From Streptomyces sp. NBC_00335 (GTDB taxonomy: Bacteria > Actinomycetota > Actinomycetes > Streptomycetales > Streptomycetaceae): DNA of 64,000 nucleotides. The stretch lies in assembly GCF_036127095.1 (NCBI RefSeq), contig NZ_CP108006.1, forward strand, positions 5,509,501 to 5,573,500, given 5' to 3'. Positions 17,137-24,873 of this stretch are shown here, in pieces. Position 1 is the stretch's first letter. Every line of letters starts with the position of its first letter. The notes beneath the pieces were generated by a model. The model made no database searches and was not told the DNA's origin. It was given only the letters and a program-made list of their open reading frames with translations. Both the position numbers and the translations under genes were made by a program.

Positions 17137-17721
17137 ATGTCCAAGATCGCCGTCCTGACCAACGACCTCCAGTACGAACTGGTCGAGAAGAACCCGGAGC
17201 GCGTCGCCGCCGTCGAGGCCGCGACCCCCCACTTCACCGGCTTCCTCGACGAGATGCGCAGCCGCGGCCACCACATCTTCCACCTGCAGCTCGTCAACGA
17301 CCCGGACGACCCGAACGCCGAGCGCTACGACGGCCACCTCCCGGTCCAGCGCGGCACCCACGGCGCCGACATCATCGAGGCCTTCCTGGCCCCCGAGGAC
17401 GTCGTCATGGAGAAGAGCAAGGACTCGGGGTTCTACGAGACCGACCTGCACGAGCGCCTCCAGGCCCTCGGTGTGGACACCGTGCTGATCACCGGCATGC
17501 AGACGCAGATATGCGTCCAGACCACCGCCGCCGACGCCTTCTTCCGCGGCTACAACATCTGGGTCCCGTCCGACTGCGTCGTCTCGGCCCGCCTGGACGA
17601 CAAGCAGCGCGCCCTGGACTGGCTGGAGGGCTACTGCGCCACGGTGAGCGACTCCGCCGAGGTCATCAAGGTCCTCGACGCCGAGGGCGGGCTGCCCCGC
17701 AAGAACATCAAGACCCCGTGA
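17137..17721 (+). CDS. Isochorismatase-like cysteine hydrolase
   Basis: A 194-residue alpha/beta hydrolase of the isochorismatase/nicotinamidase superfamily. The Asp-Lys-Cys triad is visible: Asp in VLTNDLQYE (residue 9), Lys in VVMEKSKDSGFY (about 91) and Cys in GMQTQICVQTTAADAFFRGY (about 128). Superfamily members hydrolyse amides, ureas such as N-carbamoyl amino acids, or vinyl ethers. With a carbamoyl-phosphate-using HypF in the same operon, an N-carbamoyl or amide substrate is attractive but unproven. The HypE-like gene starts 43 bases downstream behind AGAAAGGAAC. Confidence 0.88.
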   Translation: MSKIAVLTNDLQYELVEKNPERVAAVEAATPHFTGFLDEMRSRGHHIFHLQLVNDPDDPNAERYDGHLPVQRGTHGADIIEAFLAPEDVVMEKSKDSGFYETDLHERLQALGVDTVLITGMQTQICVQTTAADAFFRGYNIWVPSDCVVSARLDDKQRALDWLEGYCATVSDSAEVIKVLDAEGGLPRKNIKTP

Positions 17722-17764
17722 CCACGCCCCGCACCTCAACTCCCCGTTCCAGAAAGGAACAGGC

Positions 17765-18790
17765 ATGACCACGAGCGTGGATCCCACCGAATTCATCGTC
17801 CTCGACCACGGCACCGGCGCGAAGCTCAGCCAGGACCTGGTCCAGCTGATCGCGGCGACCCTCGGCGACGTGTACGTCGGCATCATGGAGGACAGCGCGG
17901 TCCTCAAGATCGAGGGCGACCGCATCGCGATGACCACCGACTCCTTCGTGATCGACCCGCCGTTCTTCGGCAACGGGGACATCGGGAAGATCGCGGTCTG
18001 CGGCACCGTCAACGACCTGGCCGTGGCCGGCGCCCGGCCCAAGTACCTCACCCTCGGGATGATCCTGGAGACCGGACTCCCCATCCCCAAGCTGGTCCAG
18101 GTCCTGGAGTCGATCCGCGACACCGCCCGCGAGGCCGGCGTACAGATCGTCGGCGGGGACACCAAGGTGGTCCGCAAGGGCGAGGCCGACCAGATCTACC
18201 TGAACACCGCGGGCGTCGGGGTCTTCGAGCGCGAGCCGCTCACCATGACCGACGTGCGCCCCGGCGACAAGGTGATCCTCAGCGGCCCCATCGGCAACCA
18301 CACGGTGCACCTGCTCTCCATCCGCGAGGGCCTCGGCTTCGAGCAGCGCGTGGACAGCGACTGCGCCCCGCTCAACGGGCTGGTGGACACCGTCCTGTCG
18401 ACCGTGGAGGCCGGCGCCGTCCGCTCGATGCGCGACGTCACCCGCGGCGGGCTGACCGCCGTGCTCCACGAGTACGCCCACAAGCTCGGCCGCACCATCC
18501 GCGTCGCCCAGGACGACCTGCCCATCCAGCACGAGACCGCCATGGCCGCCGACATGCTCGGCATCAACCCGCTGCACTGCGCCAACGAGGGCTGCCTCGC
18601 GGTCTTCGTGGCCCCGGAGGCGGAGGCCGACGTACTGGCCGCCCTGCGCTCGCTGCCCTACGGCAAGCACGCGGTCACCATCGGCGAGATCTCCGAGGAC
18701 ACCGAGGCCCTGGTGCTGCTGCGCGACAAGGACGGCCGCGAGACCCAGCTTGAGGAACTCCTCGGCGCCGAACTGCCCCGGCTCTGCTGA
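17765..18790 (+). CDS. hypE: HypE-like protein (carbamoyl dehydratase) outside a hydrogenase locus
   Basis: A 341-residue AIR-synthase/HypE family protein. Hydrogenase HypE accepts a carbamoyl group on its C-terminal cysteine from HypF, then dehydrates it with ATP to a thiocyanate. The key features are all visible: STDSFVIDP-like MTTDSFVIDPPFFGNGDIGKIAVCGTVNDLAVAGARPKY (residues 58-96), VGGDTKVV (about 132), RDVTRGGLTAVLHE (about 223) and the final residues PRLC, equivalent to the PRIC tail of HypE. It is followed 23 bases later by the HypF-like gene. No hypA, B, C or D and no NiFe hydrogenase gene is present, so the cyano acceptor must lie elsewhere. Selenophosphate synthetase is excluded by the C-terminal Cys and the HypF partner. 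Confidence 0.9.
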   Translation: MTTSVDPTEFIVLDHGTGAKLSQDLVQLIAATLGDVYVGIMEDSAVLKIEGDRIAMTTDSFVIDPPFFGNGDIGKIAVCGTVNDLAVAGARPKYLTLGMILETGLPIPKLVQVLESIRDTAREAGVQIVGGDTKVVRKGEADQIYLNTAGVGVFEREPLTMTDVRPGDKVILSGPIGNHTVHLLSIREGLGFEQRVDSDCAPLNGLVDTVLSTVEAGAVRSMRDVTRGGLTAVLHEYAHKLGRTIRVAQDDLPIQHETAMAADMLGINPLHCANEGCLAVFVAPEAEADVLAALRSLPYGKHAVTIGEISEDTEALVLLRDKDGRETQLEELLGAELPRLC

Positions 18791-18813
18791 GACAAGGGAC
18801 CGAGGAAACCGCC

Positions 18814-21225
18814 ATGAGCACCGAGCAGACCGTCACGGAGCGGCCCGAAGGGATCACGGACGCCGACAGCGCTGTCAGCGCTGTCAGCGCCGTCGACGAG
18901 TGGCGCATCCGCGTCACCGGCGTGGTCCAGGGCGTCGGCTACCGGCCGTTCGTCTACAAGCTGGCCCGTGAACTCGGCCTCTCCGGCTGGGTTCGCAACG
19001 ACCCCGAGGGCGTGCTGGTGGAGGCGTCCGGACCGGTCGCCGCCCTGGAGGAGTTCGCGGCGGGCCTCAGCGGCCGCGCCCCCGAGCTCGCCCGGGTGGA
19101 CGAGGTCCGGCCGACCCGGGGACTGGACCGCGGCACCGTGCCCGCGGGCCCGTTCACCATCGTGCACAGCGAGCACACCGGAGCCCGGTCCGCGCTGCTC
19201 CCGGCGGACACCCACGTCTGTGGCGACTGCCAGGCGGAACTTCGCGACCCGAAGGACCGCCGGCACCGCTACCCCTTCATCAACTGCACCAACTGCGGGC
19301 CCCGGTACTCCATCATCCAGGACCTGCCGTACGACCGTCCGATGACCACCATGGCCACCTTCACCATGTGCGCGGACTGCAAGGCCGAGTACGAGGACCC
19401 GATGGACCGGCGCTACCACGCGCAGCCCAACGCGTGCCCGGACTGCGGCCCCCGGCTGCTGCTCCGGGACCGCGAGGGGAACACGGCCGAAGGGGACGAG
19501 GCGCTCCTGAGGGCCGCCCGGGTCCTCGCGGACGGCGGGATCGCCGCGATGAAGAGCGTCGGCGGCTTCCACCTCGTGGTGGACGCGACCAACGCCGACG
19601 CCGTGGCGCTGCTGCGCAGCCGCAAGCGCCGCGACTCCAAGCCGTTCGCGGTGATGGTCCGCGACCTCACCACGGCGCAGGACCTGGTGGAGCTCTCCGA
19701 AGCGGAGATCGACGTCCTGCGCTCGCCGGCCCGTCCCATCCTGCTGGCCCGCAAGCGCGCGGGCTCCCTCCCGGAGTCCGTGGCCCCGCGCAACCCCAAC
19801 CTGGGGATCATGCTGCCCTCGGCACCCCACCACCACCTGCTGCTGGACGAGCCCGGCCTCGAAGCGCTCGTCGCCACCAGCGGCAACATCTCCGGCTACC
19901 CCATCGCCTACCGCAACGAAGAGGCGCTGGAACAGCTCTTCGAGATCGCGGACGTGATCCTCTACCACGACCGCGACATCGAGATCCGCGTCGACGACTC
20001 GGTGGTCCGCCTCTCCGACCACCCCGAACTCGACGAGCCGCTCCTCCAGTTCATCCGCCGCGCCCGCGGCTACGCCCCCTACCCGGTGGACGTCGGCCGC
20101 GAGGTGGCCCCCGTGGTCGCCCTCGGCGCCGAACTGAAGACGACCGTGGCCCTCACCAACGGCTCCCAGGTCTTCCTCAGCCAGCACATCGGCGACCTCA
20201 AGAACGACGAGACCTTCGCCGCGCACCACCGCACCGCCCGGCACCTGGCGCAGCTGTACGCGCTCAAGCCGGAGGTCACGGCGCACGACATGCACCCGCA
20301 GTTCCGCTCCACCCGGGCCGCCCTGGACGACGACGGCGCCGGCCCCGCGCTCCCCACGGTGGAAGTCCAGCACCACCACGCCCACATGGCCTCCTGCATG
20401 GCGGAGAACCACGTGAGCGGCACCACCCTCGGCGTGATCTTCGACGGCTTCGGCTACGGCGAGGACGGCACGGTCTGGGGCGGGGAGTTCCTCCTCGGGG
20501 ATTACGCCGCCTACCGCCGGGTCGGCCGGATGCGCGGCCTGCCGCTGATCGGCGGGGACCAAGCGGTGCGCGAACCCATCCGCACCGGGTACGCACTCGC
20601 CCTGGACGCCTTCGACGGGGACGCGGACCGGGCCCTCGCGGGCTTCCCCGCCCTCGCCGCCCTCGACGAGCAGCGCCGCCAGGTCTTCGCGACGATGGCG
20701 GCCCGCGGGATCAACTCCCCGCCCACCTCCAGCATGGGCCGGCTCTTCGACGGGGCCGCCGCCCTCGCCGGGGTCTGCGCCAAGGCCGAGTACGAGGCCC
20801 AGGGCCCGATCGAGCTGGAGGGGCTGCTCGACCGCGACTCCGCCCCGGAGCCGCAGGCCTCGTACCGCTTCGGGGCCTACGAGGCCGACGGACTGACCGA
20901 GGTCGACCCGCGGCCCGTGATCCGGGCCATGGCCGCCGACATCGCCGGCGGACTGCCCGTGGACCGGATCAGCCGCAGGTTCCACACGGCCGTCGTCGAG
21001 ATGGTGCGCGAGCGCTGCAAGGCCCTGCGGGAGGAGACCGGGGTCAACCAGGTCGCCCTCTCCGGAGGCGTGTTCCTCAACGAGTTCCTGCTGCTCAACT
21101 GTCTGACCGGGCTGACCGCCGACGGTTTCGACACCTATGTCCACCGGCTCGTCCCGACCAATGACGGAGGAATCGCCCTCGGCCAGGTCATGGTCGCCGA
21201 CGCCCGCTCACACCTGAGGAAGTGA
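18814..21225 (+). CDS. hypF: HypF-like carbamoyltransferase, full four-domain form
   Basis: An 803-residue protein with every HypF module. An acylphosphatase domain (VVQGVGYRPF with catalytic Arg, GWVRNDPEG with Asn; about residues 30-115) is followed by two CxxC-x18-CxxC zinc fingers (CGDC..CTNC and CADC..CPDC; about 135-210), a YrdC/Sua5 domain (about 225-400) and a Kae1-like domain with the metal motif QHHHAHMASC near 518. HypF makes carbamoyl-adenylate from carbamoyl phosphate and carbamoylates HypE. Completeness argues for real activity rather than decay. The first 28 residues are an Ala/Ser/Asp-rich extension with a small 9-base repeat. The aminotransferase gene starts four bases after the stop. 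Confidence 0.93.
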   Translation: MSTEQTVTERPEGITDADSAVSAVSAVDEWRIRVTGVVQGVGYRPFVYKLARELGLSGWVRNDPEGVLVEASGPVAALEEFAAGLSGRAPELARVDEVRPTRGLDRGTVPAGPFTIVHSEHTGARSALLPADTHVCGDCQAELRDPKDRRHRYPFINCTNCGPRYSIIQDLPYDRPMTTMATFTMCADCKAEYEDPMDRRYHAQPNACPDCGPRLLLRDREGNTAEGDEALLRAARVLADGGIAAMKSVGGFHLVVDATNADAVALLRSRKRRDSKPFAVMVRDLTTAQDLVELSEAEIDVLRSPARPILLARKRAGSLPESVAPRNPNLGIMLPSAPHHHLLLDEPGLEALVATSGNISGYPIAYRNEEALEQLFEIADVILYHDRDIEIRVDDSVVRLSDHPELDEPLLQFIRRARGYAPYPVDVGREVAPVVALGAELKTTVALTNGSQVFLSQHIGDLKNDETFAAHHRTARHLAQLYALKPEVTAHDMHPQFRSTRAALDDDGAGPALPTVEVQHHHAHMASCMAENHVSGTTLGVIFDGFGYGEDGTVWGGEFLLGDYAAYRRVGRMRGLPLIGGDQAVREPIRTGYALALDAFDGDADRALAGFPALAALDEQRRQVFATMAARGINSPPTSSMGRLFDGAAALAGVCAKAEYEAQGPIELEGLLDRDSAPEPQASYRFGAYEADGLTEVDPRPVIRAMAADIAGGLPVDRISRRFHTAVVEMVRERCKALREETGVNQVALSGGVFLNEFLLLNCLTGLTADGFDTYVHRLVPTNDGGIALGQVMVADARSHLRK

Positions 21226-21229
21226 CGAC

Positions 21230-22564
21230 GTGACCACCCTCACGCCGGACGAGATGTACACCTTCGTCGAGGCGCGCGAATCGGGCGCCCGGACCTACGC
21301 CAACACCTTCGGCAAGCTCCTCGCCGAAGGCCACGGAGCACGGATCCGCGACGGGCACGGCCGCGAGTACCTGGACTGCCTCGCCGCGGCGGGCACCCTC
21401 TCGCTGGGGCACAACCACCCCGGCGTACTGGCCGCGGTGGGGGAGTACCTCACCTCCGGTCAGGTCCAGCAGGCACTGGACCTGACCACCCCGGCCAAGT
21501 ACGAGTACCTCCAGGCGCTCTACGAGCGGCTGCCGGGCACCATGGCGGACACCTTCAAGACGCAGTTCTGCGGGCCGGCGGGCACCGACGCCACCGAGGC
21601 CGCCATCAAACTGTTCAAGATCGCCACCGGCCGCCGGACGGTGATCTCCTTCCACGGGGCCTACCACGGCATGACGGCGGGTGCCCTCGCCCTCACCGGC
21701 AACCTGGGCGCCAAGGAGTCCGTGCCCTCCCTGATGCCGGACGTCCACCACCTGCCCTTCCCCTACGACTACCGCTGCCCCTTCGGCATCGGCGGCGAGG
21801 CGGGCATCCAGGCCGGCCTGACCTACATCGAGCGGCTGCTCACCGACCCGGAGAGCGGCATCACCACACCGGCCGCGATCTTCGTCGAAGCCGTCCAGGG
21901 CGAGGGCGGGGTGATCCCGGCGCCGGCCTCCTGGCTGCGCGGCCTGCGGGAGATCACCACCCGGCTGGACATCCCGCTGGTCCTGGACGAGATCCAGGCC
22001 GGCTTCGGACGCACCGGCACCATGTGGGCCTTCGAGGAGTCCGGGATCGAACCGGACGCCGTCCTCGTGTCCAAGGCGGCCGGCGGCGGCTTCCCGCTGT
22101 CGCTGCTGCTCTACCACGGCAAGTACGACGCCTGGGCGCCCGGAGCCCACGCGGGCACCTTCCGCGGCAACCAGATCGCCCTGGTCGCGGGACTCGCCGC
22201 CATGCGGGTCACGGAGGCCGAGGGACTGATCGAAAAGGCCGCCGCCAAGGGCAAGCTGATCGCCACCCTGCTCGGCCGGCTGGCCGCCGGCCACCCCGAG
22301 ATCGGCCAGATCCGCGGCCGGGGCCTGATGTGGGGCATCGAGATCGTCGACCCCGCGGGCCCGGCCGACCGGCTCGGTTCGCTGCCCGCCGACGGGGCCC
22401 GGGCCAAGCGCATCAAGCGCGCCTGCCTGGACCACGGGCTGCTGCTGGAGAGCGGCGGCCGGTACGGCGCCGTGCTCCGGCTGCTTCCGCCACTGGTGAT
22501 CACCGACGAGGAGATCCACGAGATGGCAGCGGCGCTGGAGAAAGCTCTGATCGACTGCGCCTGA
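21230..22564 (+). CDS. Class III PLP aminotransferase, diaminobutyrate-2-oxoglutarate type
   Basis: A 444-residue PLP enzyme similar to EctB/DABA aminotransferases, which convert aspartate semialdehyde to L-2,4-diaminobutyrate. The PLP-binding signature LVLDEIQAGFGRTG ends near residue 262 and the Schiff-base lysine is in VLVSKAAGGGFPLS (about 282). FCGPAGTDATEAAIKL is the phosphate-binding region (about 112). GTG 21230 has GAGGA nine bases upstream. Because ectoine genes are absent, I infer a dedicated supply of diaminobutyrate or a related omega-amino acid for the ATP-grasp ligases. Confidence 0.85.
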   Translation: MTTLTPDEMYTFVEARESGARTYANTFGKLLAEGHGARIRDGHGREYLDCLAAAGTLSLGHNHPGVLAAVGEYLTSGQVQQALDLTTPAKYEYLQALYERLPGTMADTFKTQFCGPAGTDATEAAIKLFKIATGRRTVISFHGAYHGMTAGALALTGNLGAKESVPSLMPDVHHLPFPYDYRCPFGIGGEAGIQAGLTYIERLLTDPESGITTPAAIFVEAVQGEGGVIPAPASWLRGLREITTRLDIPLVLDEIQAGFGRTGTMWAFEESGIEPDAVLVSKAAGGGFPLSLLLYHGKYDAWAPGAHAGTFRGNQIALVAGLAAMRVTEAEGLIEKAAAKGKLIATLLGRLAAGHPEIGQIRGRGLMWGIEIVDPAGPADRLGSLPADGARAKRIKRACLDHGLLLESGGRYGAVLRLLPPLVITDEEIHEMAAALEKALIDCA

Positions 22565-22666
22565 GCCGGAGAAGCCGGTTCGGCACGGCAGAGCACGGAT
22601 CCGCGCGGCACGCGGTGGCCGACACCACGGCGCCCGCACCGGATCCACGAACGTGAGGACAGGGAC

Positions 22667-23407
22667 ATGACCACGGGAACGAACAACGGTCAGCACGGCG
22701 GCGAGTGGCGCGTCGACTTCGACGCGGAGGTCGTCTTCAGCAACGGAGGCGCCCTGCAGATGCAGGGGTTCCGCCTGGACATCCCCGGCGACGACATCGC
22801 CGACGGGGAACTGGGCGAACTGATCGTCCGCCACCTCGGACTGCTGATGGTCGGCAGCACGAAGATCACCCGCCGGGAGCTGCTCCGGGAACCCCACAAG
22901 GGCTCCCGGAACACCGGCTCCCAGACCCCTGGTTCCGCCGGATCGGGCCGCACCACGACGGACCTGACCGGCCCCGCGACCCGGGCCGCCTGGCCGTCGG
23001 GTCCGGGCGGCGCCGCACCGGGCCTGGCCGGCCTGGTGGACCTTCCCGTGGTCCTCGTCCGGCTCCTCGGAGCCGGAGCGCCGGTCGCCGACCGGCTCGC
23101 GCTGGCGCCCTTCGACCTCACGGGGCACGCCGTGGTCGTGCAGACCGGCCGCGCGGCCGGCGCGTACCTCACCGAGGACGCCGTGGCCCTGCTCGCCGGG
23201 CAGGGCGCGCTCATGGTGGCCACGGACAGCCGCGAGGGCAACGGGCCGGTGGCGGCGGCGCTCGCCGCCGCCGGCCTGCCCGCCCTCACGGGCCTGACCG
23301 GCCTGGAAGCCCTCCCGGCGACCGGGGTCCGGCTGCACGCCGTGCCCTTCCCCGGCCAGGACAACTCATTGATCAGGGTCTACGGAGTGACAGATGACCA
23401 GCACTAA
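22667..23407 (+). CDS. Cyclase-fold-like protein lacking the metal-binding motif
   Basis: A 246-residue two-part protein. Residues 13-80 (WRVDFDAEVVFSNGGALQMQG to KITRRELLREPHKGS) resemble a small domain I associate with proteins encoded beside streptomycete cyclase-family genes. Residues 115-240 resemble the C-terminal half of the cyclase/kynurenine formamidase family, including VVVQTGRAAGAYLTEDAVALL, MVATDS, a leucine-rich LEALPATGVRL and the closing NSLIRVYGV. The family metal motif HxGTHxDxP is absent. It could be a non-catalytic subunit, a new activity or a degraded fusion. The MFS gene overlaps its 3' end by 14 bases. Confidence 0.6.
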   Translation: MTTGTNNGQHGGEWRVDFDAEVVFSNGGALQMQGFRLDIPGDDIADGELGELIVRHLGLLMVGSTKITRRELLREPHKGSRNTGSQTPGSAGSGRTTTDLTGPATRAAWPSGPGGAAPGLAGLVDLPVVLVRLLGAGAPVADRLALAPFDLTGHAVVVQTGRAAGAYLTEDAVALLAGQGALMVATDSREGNGPVAAALAAAGLPALTGLTGLEALPATGVRLHAVPFPGQDNSLIRVYGVTDDQH

Positions 23408-24863
23408 GACCGACCGTCACGTGGGGGACGGCCTCCCCGCGGCCGGTGCGGAGGCGGCCACCACTGCCCCCGCGCCGGCCCGGCGCCCCCGCAGGGAACT
23501 GGCCGCCGCCACCGTCGGATCGGTCGTGGAGGCCTACGACTGGACCATCTACGGCATCCTCGCCCCCTACTTCGCCGAGGCACTGTTCCCCGGCACCTCG
23601 CCCACCGCCAAACTCATCGCCGCCTACCTGGGCTTCGCCCTCGGCTTCCTGGTCCGCCCGCTGGGCAGCGTGCTCATCGGCCGGCTCACCGACACCCGCG
23701 GCCGGCGCTACGGACTGACCCTCACCGTCGGCCTGATCGCCGCCGGCTCGCTGTTCCTGGCCGTCATACCGGGCTACGCCTCCATCGGACTGGCGGCTCC
23801 GCTGCTGGTGGTCGGGGCCCGGCTCGTGCAGGGCCTGTCGGTCGGGGCGGAGAACCCGAGCGTGGCCGCGTACGTCACCGAGACCGCGCCGGCCGGGCGC
23901 CGCTACTTCTACAGCGCCGTCTCCTACGGGGGCGTGGTGCTGGGCAGCGCGCTCTCCTTCGTCGTGATGAGCGTCCTGCTCGGGGTGTTCGGGGAGAGCG
24001 GAGTCGAGGACGGCGCCTGGCGCTACGGCTTCGTCTTCGGCGGACTGCTCGGGCTGACCGCCCTGTGGATCCGGCGCGGGGCGGCGGAGAGCGGGGTCTT
24101 CACGGCCGCGGCGGGGGAGACGGCCAGCAAGGCGGAGGCCAAGGCACCGGGGGAGCCGACGGGCAAGGCAGCGGGCAAGGCGGCAGCGAAGGCGGCAGCG
24201 AAGGCCAAGGCGCCGAGCCCCTGGCCGGTGCTGCGGGCCCATCTCGGGCGGCTCGCCGTGGTGTTCGCCATCACCTCCGGGGCCACCACCACCTTCTACT
24301 TCGTCACCGTCGACTTCCCCTCGTACGCCGAGAGCGCCGGTGCCGCCACCAAGGAGGAGACCTCCGCCGCACTGCTCCTCGGCATGGTGGCGCTCCTCGC
24401 GGCCATGCTCGGCGGCGGCAAGGCGGCCGACCGGTTCGGCGCCCTGCCCGTGCTGCGCCTCGGCTTCGCCGGGCTCGCCCTGGGCACCGTGCCGCTGCTG
24501 CTGGCCATGACCTCCGGACAGGTGCCCGTCCCCGTCGTCACGGTGGTCCTGCTCTTCCTGCTGGGCCTCCCGCTCGCGGTGAGCAACGTCTTCGCGGGGC
24601 AGCTGTTCCCGCCCGCGGTGCGCGCCGTCGCCGTCGGCCTGCCCACCGCGGCCGCGATCAGCCTGTTCGGCGGCACGTTCCCGATGCTCGCGGAACTCCT
24701 GAGATCGGCGGGGCACAACGCCTGGCTGCCGTGGTGGCCCGCACTGACCGCCGCGGCGGCGCTGGCCGCCTCATGGGCCGTACAGGAACACCCCGGGCGC
24801 GAGCACCCAGATCGCGAACACCCAGGTCGCGAACACCCCGTGTCCGTAACCCCTCATGCCTGA
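23394..24863 (+). CDS. MFS transporter, MHS (metabolite:H+ symporter) type
   Basis: A 489-residue membrane protein with 12 predicted helices. VVEAYDWTIYGILAPYF in helix 1 and GRLTDTRGRRYGL in the 2-3 loop mark the MHS family (ShiA, ProP, KgtP), which moves organic acids and zwitterions with protons. The central loop carries a Lys/Ala-rich run (about residues 244-278) that is unusual. The C-terminal tail contains four 15-base tandem repeats (24786-24845) encoding EHPGR-like pentapeptides. The ATG overlaps the preceding gene and has GGAG six bases upstream. It may import a precursor or export the product. Confidence 0.87.
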   Translation: MTSTKTDRHVGDGLPAAGAEAATTAPAPARRPRRELAAATVGSVVEAYDWTIYGILAPYFAEALFPGTSPTAKLIAAYLGFALGFLVRPLGSVLIGRLTDTRGRRYGLTLTVGLIAAGSLFLAVIPGYASIGLAAPLLVVGARLVQGLSVGAENPSVAAYVTETAPAGRRYFYSAVSYGGVVLGSALSFVVMSVLLGVFGESGVEDGAWRYGFVFGGLLGLTALWIRRGAAESGVFTAAAGETASKAEAKAPGEPTGKAAGKAAAKAAAKAKAPSPWPVLRAHLGRLAVVFAITSGATTTFYFVTVDFPSYAESAGAATKEETSAALLLGMVALLAAMLGGGKAADRFGALPVLRLGFAGLALGTVPLLLAMTSGQVPVPVVTVVLLFLLGLPLAVSNVFAGQLFPPAVRAVAVGLPTAAAISLFGGTFPMLAELLRSAGHNAWLPWWPALTAAAALAASWAVQEHPGREHPDREHPGREHPVSVTPHA

Positions 24864-24873
24864 GAAGGACGTC

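Noticed and set aside
17765..18790. Selenophosphate synthetase or ThiL/PurM identity for the HypE-like gene
   Set aside because: The terminal PRLC, the DTKVV and TRGG motifs and the adjacent HypF gene all fit HypE; selD motifs and a selenocysteine gene context are absent.
17765..21225. Reading the HypE/HypF genes as part of an ordinary hydrogenase maturation operon
   Set aside because: No hypA, B, C, D, hydrogenase subunit or nickel transport gene lies on either side; neighbours are biosynthetic and transport genes.
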